DNA of 64,000 nucleotides from Mycobacterium seoulense (GCF_010731595.1 NZ_AP022582.1:2232001-2296000), one strand, 5' to 3'. Shown: positions 34,419 to 43,768, counted from the first letter of the stretch. Notes: a model not told the origin generated them from the letters alone. Program-made: numbers and translations.

Positions 34419-34838
34419 TCAGACCGGCGCGGGCTGCCCGGGAGCTTGCCGTGCGGCTTGATCCTTGAGCCGGGGGATGAGATCGGGCGCATACACGTAG
34501 ATCGCCGATTCGACCTCCCACTCGGCCTGGGCCTGGCTCATCGGCGTGGTCCTGGTGATCATGTTGACCAGCTCCTGCGCCTCCCCGAACGGATTCGGGT
34601 TGGCCCGCACCTGACTGGCGAACCACCGCCCCTCGGCGGCTTCGCTGCAGTCGTTGAAATCGGCGTTGTGAACCATCTTGTTCTGCGCCAGCAACTTGAT
34701 GTACTGATCGTCGGCCGGGCTCATATTGCACGACGCCGAGGCGTGCGGCGCCGACAGGACGGCACCCCCGAACATCGCGGCTCCCAGCGCGACGCCGGCG
34801 GCCCCCGCCGCCAGGACTTGCGCGCGCGATCGTGCCAT
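34419..34838 (-). CDS. DUF732 secreted protein (paralogue 1)
   Basis: 139 residues from the ATG at 34838 (GGAG eight bases upstream; the ATG at 34844 is too close to that site). Signal peptide about 1-33 (SAPHASASC). Mature DUF732 domain: CNMSPADDQYIKLLAQNKMV (first Cys), DFNDCSEAAEGRWFASQ (second Cys), NPFGEAQELVNMITRTT and QAEWEVESAIYVYAPDLIP. DUF732 proteins are small mycobacterial exported helical proteins of unknown function. A close paralogue follows at 35122-35544. Confidence 0.85.
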   Translation of the reverse strand: MARSRAQVLAAGAAGVALGAAMFGGAVLSAPHASASCNMSPADDQYIKLLAQNKMVHNADFNDCSEAAEGRWFASQVRANPNPFGEAQELVNMITRTTPMSQAQAEWEVESAIYVYAPDLIPRLKDQAARQAPGQPAPV

Positions 34839-35121
34839 CGTCATTTCTCCATACCCCCTATGGTGATTTGCCAGTTTCCTTTCGCGCTGGTTGCCGGGTA
34901 CCACGGCCGGCAAGCGCCGCAAACGATGTGCTCTTCAAACAGTGAATGAACAGGGGTTAGCCAAAACACCGGCGCACGTTGATATTCGAACCACGCCCGA
35001 CACTCGCGCGATCAATGTTTGCCACACGATGGCAATCAGGCGACGCGCGTTGATCGCCGATAAGTAGGAGCGCGGTGCTCCGCTCGTGAGTTAGCTGACA
35101 GAGACCGGGAACAGCCGCTGG

Positions 35122-35544
35122 CTACTCGGCCGGCCAGTTGAAATGCGCGGCCTGATCCTTGATCTTGGGAATCATGTCTGGCGCATACACGTAGATCGCC
35201 GACTCGACCTCCCACTCGGCCTGGGCCTGGGACATCGACGTGGTCTTGGTGATCATGTTGACCAGTTCCTGGGCTTCCCCAAACGGATTGGGGTGGTTCC
35301 GTACCTGGTCGGCGAACCAACGCCCCTCGGCGGCCTCGGTGCAATCGCTGAAATCGGCGTTGTGCACCATCTTGTTCTGCGCAAGGAGCTGGATGTACTG
35401 GTCGTCTTTCGGGCTCAGAGTGCAAGTCGCCGAAGCCTGCGGCGCTGACAGCACGGCGCCGCCAAGCATTGATGCCCCCAGCGTGATGCCGGCGGCCCAC
35501 ACCGATGACATGCGCATGCGCGCGCGCGAGCGGGTCGTTGTCAT
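35122..35544 (-). CDS. DUF732 secreted protein (paralogue 2)
   Basis: 140 residues with AGGAGG seven bases before the ATG at 35544. Signal peptide about 1-38 (SAPQASATC). The mature part is near-identical to paralogue 1 over about 90 residues (NKMVHNADF, GRWFA, NPFGEAQELVNMIT, AQAEWEVESAIYVYAPD), with the two Cys conserved, and differs in the tail. Each gene has its own upstream spacer (about 277 bp between them, with no other feature seen), so they may be expressed separately. A local gene duplication. Confidence 0.88.
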   Translation of the reverse strand: MTTTRSRARMRMSSVWAAGITLGASMLGGAVLSAPQASATCTLSPKDDQYIQLLAQNKMVHNADFSDCTEAAEGRWFADQVRNHPNPFGEAQELVNMITKTTSMSQAQAEWEVESAIYVYAPDMIPKIKDQAAHFNWPAE

Positions 35545-35950
35545 GTCCGGTCCTCCTCTGCGTGGGAGCGGTTCGCTCTCCGGCGCAAGCCAAGTTTGGT
35601 GTGGTGACTGCTAACCGAGACAACGGGCCACGGCCGACAGTCACGCGGTCGATAAACGTCAACTCAGGCGGCGCTGCCATCTGAGATCACCAGCACATAT
35701 GAGTTCACATATGAGTTTTGGTGTCGGGACATAAATTTAGCCAGTACCAGCGGCCCGAGGGACCAATTTTCGTTTGCGTGACGGTGTACGGATGGTTAAC
35801 ATTCCCTACTTCGATCCGGCCGGAATGTGCCGGCTGATGCCTGGCGGGCGCGGCGCGATGGGGATCGTCGCCGAGCACCGGCATTCGCTTGACCTGGGGC
35901 TCAGCGCCCGGCGGCGGACGGTGGCGAGTCGGCCCGGCCACCGGCAATCG
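35545..35950. other. 406-bp intergenic region
   Basis: No convincing gene. It contains the promoter side of the second DUF732 gene and, at 35694-35717, an exact tandem duplication of a 12-bp AT-rich unit. Short open frames on the plus strand from 35774 extend into the antisense of the next gene and lack ribosome sites. Confidence 0.6.
35694..35717. repeat. Exact tandem duplication of 12 bp
   Basis: CACATATGAGTT occurs at 35694-35705 and again at 35706-35717 with no spacer. Confidence 0.9.
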
Positions 35951-36817
35951 TCAGCTGAATACGGTCTGGCCGTCGGCGCCGAGCAGATATCGCTCGGTGC
36001 CCTGCTCAACGCGTGGCGCATCGGCGCCCAATGCGACGGCAACTTTGTTGCTTGCATTCCGCATGATGTCAAAAGTGAGCTCGACGGCCTCGGGATCCGC
36101 GAACCGGGAGCGCACCTCGGCGGCATCGTCGACGGCGAGGTGCGCAGGCGTCCAAATTAACGCATCGGTGTAGCGCAGCGCTGCTTTAACGCGGTCATCG
36201 AGCAAACGCGATGCTTCGAAGCGACCGATCTCGTCGTACAGCGTCTCCGAACCGCCGGCATCGAGCGCGGTGCCCTCGCGCAGCGACTTGCACAGGCGGC
36301 AGTTGTGCTGAGCCGCCCCGCGCAGCCGGACCAACTCGGAGGTGACGGGGTCGAGCGCACGCATCCGGGCCACCGCGGGCAGAAACTCGTTGAACACCAG
36401 ATTCGCCGGGTTGGTGGTGTGATCCCACGCCACGCCGCCGTTCACCCAGCCCAAGTATTCCGAGCCGACGCCGAGCGCCTCCAGGCCCGCGCGCACCCGA
36501 GGAATGAAGTCGGCGATATACATCTGGACCACCACGCCAAAGGCGCTGTCGCCCAGGCGCTTAACCAGCCGGGAGCGCTGCTCGGCGGTGATCGCGGAGA
36601 CGTCGGCGCTGAACTGCTCGGCGAAATCGGCGACGACGACTTCGGCGTCCGATTCGGGCGCGCCGACCTCGACGGGACTGGGCAGCGGCGGCAGCGACAG
36701 CGTCTCGGCGCACACCCGCCGAACCAGGGCCGCGATCCGAGAGTCCGCCGGCGCGCCCGGAGACAGGGCCACCAACCGCGTCAGCTGATCTTCTCGAACC
36801 GAAACCGGAGCCGCCAT
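35951..36817 (-). CDS. Carboxymuconolactone decarboxylase (AhpD-like) family protein
   Basis: 288 residues. The core motif [18 protein letters not shown] (about residues 165-182) holds the CxxC pair of the AhpD/CMD fold; the helices around it ([51 protein letters not shown]) fit too. An N-terminal extension of about 100 residues precedes this. Family members are thiol-based peroxidase partners or ring-opening decarboxylases. It is next to pmbA as, from memory, Rv2313c is in M. tuberculosis. No partner peroxiredoxin seen. Confidence 0.75.
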   Translation of the reverse strand: MAAPVSVREDQLTRLVALSPGAPADSRIAALVRRVCAETLSLPPLPSPVEVGAPESDAEVVVADFAEQFSADVSAITAEQRSRLVKRLGDSAFGVVVQMYIADFIPRVRAGLEALGVGSEYLGWVNGGVAWDHTTNPANLVFNEFLPAVARMRALDPVTSELVRLRGAAQHNCRLCKSLREGTALDAGGSETLYDEIGRFEASRLLDDRVKAALRYTDALIWTPAHLAVDDAAEVRSRFADPEAVELTFDIMRNASNKVAVALGADAPRVEQGTERYLLGADGQTVFS

Positions 36818-36857
36818 TCGTCACACGCTAGAACGCGGCCGGCCCAGCGGCAATCGC

Positions 36858-38231
36858 CTATTGCGCCTGGCTCACCGACGACATATAGAAGTCCGGTATC
36901 CGCAGCGACGGCATGGCCGCGCGGGTGGCCCAATCCGCCCACTCCCGGGGCAGGGTCTTCTCGCTCACCCCGGCCTCGGTGGCCCGCCGCAACAGGTCCA
37001 GCGGACTCTCGTTGAAACGGAAGTTGTTGACCGCGGCGGTCACCTCGCCGTCTTCGATGAGGTAAACACCGTCGCGGGTCAACCCGGTGAGCAACAGCGT
37101 GGTGGGGTCGACCTCGCGGATGTACCACAGCGTGGTCAGCAGCAGGCCGCGCTCGGTGGCCGCGATCATGTCGGCCAGCTCGGCCGACCCGCCGGTCATC
37201 ACCAGGTTGTCGGCGGCGACCGCGACCTCCGCGTCGAATTTGGCGGCCGTCGCGCGCGGGTACGCCAGCGCGTTGACCACCCCGTTGCGGATCCAGTCCA
37301 CCTGGCCGATCTCCATGCCGTTGTCGAACACCGACATCGTCTCCGAGGAGCTGCTCACCGCGACGAACGGCGTGCACGCCAGGCCCGGCGCCATCGGGTC
37401 GGAGAACAATGTCAGCGGCAAGTCGGTGAGCCGCTCCCCCACGCGCGTGCCGCCACCGGGGGCCGAGAAGGCGGTGCGGCCCTCCTGCGCGCCGCGACCG
37501 GCCATCGACCACGCCAGGTAGAGCATCATGTCGGCGACCGTGGACGGCGGCATGATCGTTTCGTAGCGACCCGCGGGCAGCTCGACGCTGCGCTCGGCCC
37601 AGCCGAGCCGCATCGACAGCTCCTCGAGCAGCGAATCCATTGGCACGTCGACGAAGTCGGGTGTGCCGATGCCCGCCCAGGCGCTCGCGTCGCCGCGTTT
37701 GCCGTTGATCTCCACCGCCCCGGCCGGCTGGGTGTGGCGTCGGCGCACTCCGGTCGACGACGCCAGGAACGTCGTCGAAACGCTGTGGTGCGCAAAGCCG
37801 TACAGCCGATCGGTGCCGCGGAAGCCGCGGCTCAGGGATTCGGCGACGTCGGCGAACACCAAGGGCCCGGTGCCGGGCACCGGCGCGTTCCAGTCGACGG
37901 GCACCCCGGTGTCGGCCAGCAGCGGCGCGGCGTCACCGGCCTCCGGCGCCGCGCGGGCCGCTTCCTGGGATGCCGCCACCAGCTCGGGGATCGCTCGCGG
38001 ATCCACCTCGGCGGAGACCATGGTCCCGATGCGGGCGCTGGACCCTTGGCGGACGACGGAGATCACGGTGATGCTGCGGTTGACCGAAACCCCGTTGGTG
38101 GTCATCGAATTGCCCGCCCATCGCAACGTCGCCTCGACCTTGTCGGTGACGAGCACCATGGTCTCGCTGGCGCCGCCCAGCTTGGCGGCCTCCTCCAGGA
38201 CGAGGTTGACGACGTGCTGCGGGGTGATCAT
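36858..38231 (-). CDS. pmbA: PmbA/TldE-like subunit of TldD-type metallopeptidase
   Basis: 457 residues from the ATG at 38231, whose ATGA overlaps the tldD stop; the longer open frame to 38360 lies inside tldD. It has the TldD/PmbA fold (GVSVNRSITVISVVRQGSSA, LPAGRYETIMPPSTVADMML, GVVNALAYPRATAAKF, GLLLTTLWYIREVD) but no HExxxH zinc motif, as expected for the TldE partner. In E. coli TldD and TldE form a heterodimeric protease that trims peptides such as microcin B17 and degrades CcdA. Translationally coupled to tldD, so a 1:1 complex is likely. Substrates in mycobacteria are unknown. Confidence 0.88.
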   Translation of the reverse strand: MITPQHVVNLVLEEAAKLGGASETMVLVTDKVEATLRWAGNSMTTNGVSVNRSITVISVVRQGSSARIGTMVSAEVDPRAIPELVAASQEAARAAPEAGDAAPLLADTGVPVDWNAPVPGTGPLVFADVAESLSRGFRGTDRLYGFAHHSVSTTFLASSTGVRRRHTQPAGAVEINGKRGDASAWAGIGTPDFVDVPMDSLLEELSMRLGWAERSVELPAGRYETIMPPSTVADMMLYLAWSMAGRGAQEGRTAFSAPGGGTRVGERLTDLPLTLFSDPMAPGLACTPFVAVSSSSETMSVFDNGMEIGQVDWIRNGVVNALAYPRATAAKFDAEVAVAADNLVMTGGSAELADMIAATERGLLLTTLWYIREVDPTTLLLTGLTRDGVYLIEDGEVTAAVNNFRFNESPLDLLRRATEAGVSEKTLPREWADWATRAAMPSLRIPDFYMSSVSQAQ

Positions 38232-39745
38232 CGGCCGCCCTCGCTGACCGTGTTGAGCACGTTGACTCCGCGGAACAACGCCGACGGACAGCCGTGGCTG
38301 ACGGGGGCGACCTGGCCGGGCTGGGCCTTGCCGCAATTGAACGCGCCGCCCAACCGCCACGTCGACGGGCCGCCCACGGCTTCCATGGAGTTCCAGAAGT
38401 CAGTGGTGGTGGCCTGGTAGGCGACATCCCGCAACTGACCGTCCAACCGGCCGTCGCGGATGCGGAAGAACCGCTGACCGGTGAACTGGAAGTTGTAGCG
38501 CTGCATGTCGATTGACCACGACTTGTCGCCGACGATGTAGATGCCGTCCTGCACGCGGGCGATCAGGTCGGCGGTGCTGACCTCCTCGCGGGCCGGCTGC
38601 AGCGACACGTTGGCCATCCGCTGGATCGGCACGTGATGCGGCGAATCGGCATACGAGCACCCGTTGGACCGCGGCTGCCCGAGCCGGGGCGCGAACACCC
38701 GATCGAGCTGGTAGCCGACGAATATCCCGTCGCGCACCAGATCCCAGCGTTGCGCCGCGACTCCCTCGTCGTCGAAACCGATGGTCGCCAGGCCGTGCTC
38801 GACGGTGCGGTCGGCGGTCACGTTCATCACCGGTGAGCCGTACCGCATGGTGCCGAGTTTGTCGGGTGTGGCGAACGACGTTCCGGCGTAGGCGGCCTCG
38901 TAACCGATGGCGCGGTCGTATTCGGTTGCGTGCCCGATGGATTCGTGAATCGTCAGCCACAGGTTGGTGGGATCGATCACCAGGTCCTTGGGTCCCGCGG
39001 TCACGCTGGGCGCCTTGACCTTTTCGGCCAGCAGCGACGGCAGTTGCGCCAGCTCGTCGGTCCAGTTCCACACCTCGTCGCCGGCCAGCACCTCCCAGCC
39101 GCGTCCCATCGGCGGCGCCAGCGTGCGCATCGCGTCGAAGCTGCCCGCCGCGGCGTCGACGGTCACCGCCTCCAGCGACGGCTGCACCCGGACCCGCTGC
39201 TGGGTGATCGACGATCCGAAGGTGTCGGCGTAGAACGTCTGCTCTTTGACCGCGGTGAGCACCGCCGACACGTGGTCGACGCCGTCGGTGCTGAGCAGCC
39301 GACCGGAGTACTCCTCGAGCACGCCGATCTTGTCGGCCGCTGGGACGCTGAACGGGTCGATGCGGTAATCCGAAACCCACGTGGCGTCGGCGTACACCGG
39401 CTCGGGCGCCAGCTCCACCTGCTCGCTGTTCAGCATTGCCAGCGTGGTGGCCACCTGCACGGCCCGACGCGCGGTCTCGGCGGCGACCGACGGCGCCAGC
39501 TCCGCGTGCGAGGCGAACCCCCACGTGCCATCGACGATGACCCGGACCGCCAAGCCGAGCTCGCGATTGACGACCGCCGTCTCCAGCTCGCCGTCACGCA
39601 GCTGGATGATCTCGGTCATGATGCGGTGAACCCGCAGGTCGGCGTAGCTGGCGCCGGCCGCGGTGGCCGCCGACAGCGCGGCGTCGGCCAGCTCGTGTCG
39701 CGGCAGGTTCAGGAAGTCGGCATCGATCCCCCGGTTCGGTGTCAC
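38228..39745 (-). CDS. tldD: TldD metallopeptidase catalytic subunit
   Basis: 505 residues. The zinc motif HESIGH (residues 267-272, HExxxH) is intact, flanked by NLWLTIHESIGHATEYDRA, and a third-ligand region is seen as SNGCSYADSPHH. Upstream segments LRDGELETAVVNRELGLAVR and DGTWGFASHAEL are family-typical. It forms the active subunit with the PmbA-like product encoded next. First gene of a two-gene operon divergent from the uspABC sugar-transport genes, 59 bp apart, which means both promoters share this short spacer. Confidence 0.9.
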   Translation of the reverse strand: MTPNRGIDADFLNLPRHELADAALSAATAAGASYADLRVHRIMTEIIQLRDGELETAVVNRELGLAVRVIVDGTWGFASHAELAPSVAAETARRAVQVATTLAMLNSEQVELAPEPVYADATWVSDYRIDPFSVPAADKIGVLEEYSGRLLSTDGVDHVSAVLTAVKEQTFYADTFGSSITQQRVRVQPSLEAVTVDAAAGSFDAMRTLAPPMGRGWEVLAGDEVWNWTDELAQLPSLLAEKVKAPSVTAGPKDLVIDPTNLWLTIHESIGHATEYDRAIGYEAAYAGTSFATPDKLGTMRYGSPVMNVTADRTVEHGLATIGFDDEGVAAQRWDLVRDGIFVGYQLDRVFAPRLGQPRSNGCSYADSPHHVPIQRMANVSLQPAREEVSTADLIARVQDGIYIVGDKSWSIDMQRYNFQFTGQRFFRIRDGRLDGQLRDVAYQATTTDFWNSMEAVGGPSTWRLGGAFNCGKAQPGQVAPVSHGCPSALFRGVNVLNTVSEGGR

Positions 39746-39804
39746 GGGTCCACCGTAACGGCCGTTCGCCCCAAACCCCGGCGCCGCCCGCTTTAATTAC
39801 CTCC

Positions 39805-40689
39805 ATGGCCAGCGGCGTCCTGAGGAGACAGCCTCGCTCCACCGCGCTGGGCTACGCCCTGCTGGCGCCCAGCCTGTTCGGCGTCGTCGCCTTCCTGCTG
39901 CTGCCCATCCTCGTGGTGATCTGGCTGAGCCTTTACCGCTGGGACCTGCTGGGACCGCTGCACTATGTGGGCCTCGCCAACTGGCGATCGATCCTCACCG
40001 ATCGCAACTTCGCCAACTCGTTGATCGTGACGGCTCTCTTCGTGGCGATCGTGGTGCCGGCGCAGACGGTGCTGGGCCTGCTGGCCGCGTCCATGTTGGC
40101 CCGCCGGCTTCCCGGCACCGGCCTGTTCCGCACCGTGTACGTGCTGCCGTGGATCTGTGCACCGCTGGCGATCGCGGTGCTGTGGCGGTGGATCCTGGCC
40201 CCGACGGACGGAGCCGTGAGCACCCTGCTGGGGCACAGCATCGAATGGCTGTCGGACCCCACCTTTGCGTTGCCGCTCGTCTCGGCCGTCGTCGTGTGGA
40301 CCAACGTCGGATACGTCTCGCTGTCCTTCCTGGCGGGCCTGCTGGCGATCCCCGACGACATTCACGCCGCCGCGCGCACCGACGGGGCCGACGCGTGGCA
40401 ACGGTTCTGGCGCATCACCCTGCCCATGCTGCGGCCGACCACGTTCTTCGTCCTGGTGACCGGGATCGTCAGCGCGGCACAAGTTTTTGACATGGTCTAC
40501 GCGCTGACCGGCGGCGGGCCGGGGGGCAGCACCGACCTGGTGGCCCACCGCATCTACGCCGAGGCTTTCGGCTCGGCGGCCATCGGGCGCGCATCGGTGA
40601 TGGCGGTGGTGCTCTTCGTCATCCTCATCGGGGTCACCATGGTGCAGCATCTCTACTTCCGGCGACGGATCAGCTATGACCTCACCTAG
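39805..40689 (+). CDS. uspA: Sugar ABC transporter permease UspA
   Basis: 294 residues from the ATG at 39805; an ATG at 39739 in the same frame lies in the divergent promoter region. Six membrane segments (for example GVVAFLLLPILVVIWLSLY, NSLIVTALFVAIVVPAQTVL) and the EAA loop IHAAARTDGADAWQRFWRIT, which docks to the ATPase. It belongs to the MalF/UgpA group. Order and context match M. tuberculosis uspA-uspB-uspC (Rv2316-Rv2318, from memory), an amino-sugar importer. It overlaps uspB by 14 bp. Confidence 0.88.
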   Translation: MASGVLRRQPRSTALGYALLAPSLFGVVAFLLLPILVVIWLSLYRWDLLGPLHYVGLANWRSILTDRNFANSLIVTALFVAIVVPAQTVLGLLAASMLARRLPGTGLFRTVYVLPWICAPLAIAVLWRWILAPTDGAVSTLLGHSIEWLSDPTFALPLVSAVVVWTNVGYVSLSFLAGLLAIPDDIHAAARTDGADAWQRFWRITLPMLRPTTFFVLVTGIVSAAQVFDMVYALTGGGPGGSTDLVAHRIYAEAFGSAAIGRASVMAVVLFVILIGVTMVQHLYFRRRISYDLT

Positions 40690-41491
40690 CCGGATCGTCA
40701 TCTACGCCGGACTCGTCCTCGGTGCGCTGATCACGTTGGTGCCGTTCGGCCTTGGCCTGCTGACCTCGTTCACCTCGGCGCACCAGTTCGCGACGGGCAC
40801 ACCCCTGCAGCTGCCCCGGCCCTTCACCCTCGCCAATTACGCCGACCTCGGTGGGGCCGGCTTCGGCCGGGCGGCGGCCGTGACCGCCTTGATGACCGCC
40901 GTGATCCTGGTCGGCCAGCTGACGTTCTCGGTGCTGGCCGCATACGCGTTCGCGCGGCTGGACTTTCCCGGGCGCGACGCACTGTTCTGGGTCTACATCG
41001 CGACCTTGATGGTGCCCGGGACGGTCACGGTGGTGCCGCTGTATCTCATGATGGCCCAGCTCGGCCTGCGCAACACGTTCTGGGCCTTGGTCCTGCCGTT
41101 CATGTTCGGGTCGCCCTACGCGATCTTCCTGCTGCGCGAGCACTTTCGCATCATCCCGAACGACTTGGTCAACGCCGCCCACCTGGACGGGGCCAACACC
41201 TTGGACGTCATTGTGCACGTGGTGATCCCGTCCAGCCGGCCGGTGCTGGCGGCCCTGACGCTGATCACCGTGGTCTCGCAGTGGAATAACTTCATGTGGC
41301 CGTTGGTGATCACCAGCGGCCACAAGTGGCGGGTGCTCACGGTCGCGACGGCCGACCTGCAGTCGCGGTTCAACTCCCAGTGGACGTTGGTCATGGCGGC
41401 GACGACCGTCGCGATCGTCCCGCTGATCGCGCTCTTCGTGGTGTTCCAGCGCCACATCGTCGCGTCGATCGTCGTCTCGGGGCTCAAGTGA
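40676..41491 (+). CDS. uspB: Sugar ABC transporter permease UspB
   Basis: 271 residues, MalG/UgpE group, with six membrane segments and the EAA loop LVNAAHLDGANTLDVIVHVV. The ATG lies inside the end of uspA (14-bp overlap), so the two permeases are co-translated and probably form a heterodimer in the plasma membrane. The 79-bp spacer to uspC holds a large dyad (41501-41565). Confidence 0.88.
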   Translation: MTSPSRIVIYAGLVLGALITLVPFGLGLLTSFTSAHQFATGTPLQLPRPFTLANYADLGGAGFGRAAAVTALMTAVILVGQLTFSVLAAYAFARLDFPGRDALFWVYIATLMVPGTVTVVPLYLMMAQLGLRNTFWALVLPFMFGSPYAIFLLREHFRIIPNDLVNAAHLDGANTLDVIVHVVIPSSRPVLAALTLITVVSQWNNFMWPLVITSGHKWRVLTVATADLQSRFNSQWTLVMAATTVAIVPLIALFVVFQRHIVASIVVSGLK

Positions 41492-41500
41492 GCCCGCCCC

Positions 41501-41565
41501 GCGCCGAGATTGCCGTCATGGCTGCGATTCCGGGCGATCTACGACCGCCGCGGCAATCTCGGTGC
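41501..41565. repeat. 65-bp dyad between uspB and uspC
   Basis: 15-base arms at 41501-41515 (GCGCCGAGATTGCCG) and 41551-41565 (CGGCAATCTCGGTGC) are complementary with one G-U pair, around a 35-base loop. It could be an RNA hairpin that sets the ratio of permease to binding protein, a transcription terminator, or a dispersed intergenic repeat. Confidence 0.7.
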
Positions 41566-41570
41566 ATGTC

Positions 41571-42893
41571 ATGATCCGGCCCCGCGTTTCCACACTGATG
41601 GCGGGGGCGCTCGCGCTGGTCGCGGTGCTGTTGGGTGCGACCGCCATACTGCTCGACTACTCCGGCCAGCCCGCCGGCGGCAAAATCGTTGTGACGGTGC
41701 GGGTCTGGGGCGAACAGATCGCCGCGGCCTACCGGCAGTCGTTCGAGGCGTTCAACCGCGCGCATCCCGATATCACGGTGCACACCAGCGTGGTGGCGTA
41801 TCCGACGTACTTCGACACGCTGCGCACCGATGTCGCCGGCGGTAGCGCCGACGACATCTTCTGGCTCTCCAACGCCTACCTCGCGGCCTACGCCGACAGT
41901 GGCCGGCTGATGAGGATTGACGGGGCCGCCTCGGCGTGGGATTCGGCCGTCGTCGATCAGTTCACCCGCGGCGGCGCGCTGTGGGGCGTGCCGCAGCTGA
42001 CCGACGCCGGCATCGCGCTGTACTACAACGCCGACCTTCTGACCGCTGCCGGCGTCGACCCCGCCCAGCTGAACGGTTTGCGGTGGAGCGCAGACGGTGG
42101 CGACACGCTGCGCCCCATGCTCGCCCGGCTCACCGTCGACGCCGACGGACGTCGCGGAGACGCAACGGGTTTCGATGCCGGAAGGGTGCGCCAGTGGGGC
42201 TACAACGCCGCCAACGACCCGCAGGGAATCTACCTCAACTACATCGGCTCGGCCGGCGGCGTCTTCCAGCGCGGCGACACGTTCGCCTTCGACAATCCCG
42301 GGGCGGTGCAGGCCTTCCGCTACCTGGTCGGACTCATCAACGACGACCACGTCGCGCCGCCCGCGTCGGACACCAACGACAACGGCGACTTCTCCCGCAA
42401 CCAGTTCCTGGCCGGGCGGATGGCGCTCTTTCAGTCCGGCACGTACAACCTGGCTCCCGTGGCCCGCGACGCCCGCTTCCACTGGGGTGTGGCGATGATG
42501 CCGGCGGGCCCGGCCGGCCGGGTGAGCGTCACCAATGGCATTGCGGCGGCGGGCAATGCCGCGACGAAGCATCCCGACGCGGTACGACAGGTCCTGGCGT
42601 GGATGGGCAGCAAGGAGGGCAACGAATTCCTGGGCCGCGAGGGTGCGGCCATCCCGGCGGTGCTGGCGGCTCAGCCGGTTTACTTCACCTACTGGTCCGC
42701 GCGGGGCGTCGATGTCACCCCCTTCTTCAGCGTGCTCGACGGCCCGCGCATCGCGGCTCCCGGCGGCGCCGGCTTTCCGGCCGGAAACGACGCTTTGCGG
42801 CCCTACTTCGATGAAATGTTCTTGGGCCGTGGCGATGTCGCAGCGACCCTGCGACGGGCACAATCCGCGGCCAACGCCGCGGCGCAGCGTTAG
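41571..42893 (+). CDS. uspC: Carbohydrate-binding protein UspC of ABC importer
   Basis: 440 residues from the ATG at 41571; a GTG at 41562 is also open. An N-terminal hydrophobic segment (about 9-32, TLMAGALALVAVLLGATAIL) is followed by an extracellular solute-binding protein type 1 domain (VVTVRVWGEQIAAAYRQSFE, DDIFWLSNAYLAAYAD, GVPQLTDAGIALYYN, MALFQSGTYNLAPVA). No Cys follows the hydrophobic core, so it is not an obvious lipoprotein and may be held by an uncleaved anchor. M. tuberculosis UspC binds amino sugars (from literature memory). Its stop TAG interlocks with the TAA of the convergent stress-protein gene (42890-42893). Confidence 0.85.
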   Translation: MIRPRVSTLMAGALALVAVLLGATAILLDYSGQPAGGKIVVTVRVWGEQIAAAYRQSFEAFNRAHPDITVHTSVVAYPTYFDTLRTDVAGGSADDIFWLSNAYLAAYADSGRLMRIDGAASAWDSAVVDQFTRGGALWGVPQLTDAGIALYYNADLLTAAGVDPAQLNGLRWSADGGDTLRPMLARLTVDADGRRGDATGFDAGRVRQWGYNAANDPQGIYLNYIGSAGGVFQRGDTFAFDNPGAVQAFRYLVGLINDDHVAPPASDTNDNGDFSRNQFLAGRMALFQSGTYNLAPVARDARFHWGVAMMPAGPAGRVSVTNGIAAAGNAATKHPDAVRQVLAWMGSKEGNEFLGREGAAIPAVLAAQPVYFTYWSARGVDVTPFFSVLDGPRIAAPGGAGFPAGNDALRPYFDEMFLGRGDVAATLRRAQSAANAAAQR

Positions 42894-43768
42894 CCGGTCA
42901 GCACCAGCACCGGCACCGGGCTCTCCCGGATGATCTTGGTGCTGCGGGAACCGAGGAAGACCCGCCGGATGTCCCCGCGCGGCCGGGTGCCCAGTGCCAG
43001 GATCTCGCCCTCCTGCCAATCCGGCTTCGCCAGCGCCTCTTTCCAGCTGCGGCCGGTAACCACCTGCAGGGCAACGTCTTCGCCGACTATCCGGTCCGTC
43101 TTCAGTTCCTCGAGGATGTCTCGCACTTGGGACGCCCAGGCCTGCAAGACCTGATCCTCCACCTCGAGCCCGACCTCCGGCGGGTACATCGTCTTGCCGC
43201 GGACCGCGAAGGTGATCACCCGCACCGGCACACCGAATCGCTGACCGAACTCGAAGCAGCGTTTCACCACGTCGATCGCGTCCGGGGTGGCCGAGTAGGC
43301 ACAGGTGAGCCGGGTCAGTTTGCCTTGGTGCGAACGGTAGTCACGCGGGCTGATGGCCACCGGGACGGTCGACGCGTGCAGCAGCCAGTCGGCGGTGGAG
43401 CCGATCAGCACTTGACCGCCCCCGCCGCTGGGCAACGACCCCAGTACCAACACGTCGGCGTCGACCGCGTGGATGACTTCGAGGAGCCCGCCCGACACCG
43501 ATCCGTGCGCGCGGTGTTGGTAGGTGACCTCGATCCCGTCGGCCATGGTGTCCAGGAAGCGGGCCGCCTCCTTGGCCGACTCCGCGGCCATGGTGTCCGC
43601 CCACAGCTCGAACTCGGCGTCGACGCGGGCACGCGAGGGTGTCAGCCACGGCTTGGGCACGATGGTCGCCACGGTGAGCGAGGTGCCCCAGGTCCGCGCG
43701 ATGCGCACACCCAGGTGCAAGCCCGAGAGCCCGACCTTGCCGGCGCGGTAACCGACGACGACGGTCAC
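42890..43768 (-). CDS. Universal stress protein, tandem UspA domains
   Basis: 292 residues from a GTG at 43768 that overlaps the rocE stop (GTGA). Two Usp domains (about 1-145 and 146-292). Nucleotide-binding-type G-rich stretches are VLGSLPSGGGGQVLIGSTAD and ALGTRPRGDIRRVFLGSRST, each ending in GS as in ATP-binding Usp proteins. Position matches Rv2319c (memory). Last gene of the minus-strand arginine operon, so it is co-expressed with amino-acid catabolism; its role there is not known. Confidence 0.85.
   Translation of the reverse strand: MTVVVGYRAGKVGLSGLHLGVRIARTWGTSLTVATIVPKPWLTPSRARVDAEFELWADTMAAESAKEAARFLDTMADGIEVTYQHRAHGSVSGGLLEVIHAVDADVLVLGSLPSGGGGQVLIGSTADWLLHASTVPVAISPRDYRSHQGKLTRLTCAYSATPDAIDVVKRCFEFGQRFGVPVRVITFAVRGKTMYPPEVGLEVEDQVLQAWASQVRDILEELKTDRIVGEDVALQVVTGRSWKEALAKPDWQEGEILALGTRPRGDIRRVFLGSRSTKIIRESPVPVLVLTG

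Noticed and set aside
36861..38420. 519-residue plus-strand open frame
   Set aside because: Antisense of pmbA and tldD. The minus-strand proteins have clear family motifs.
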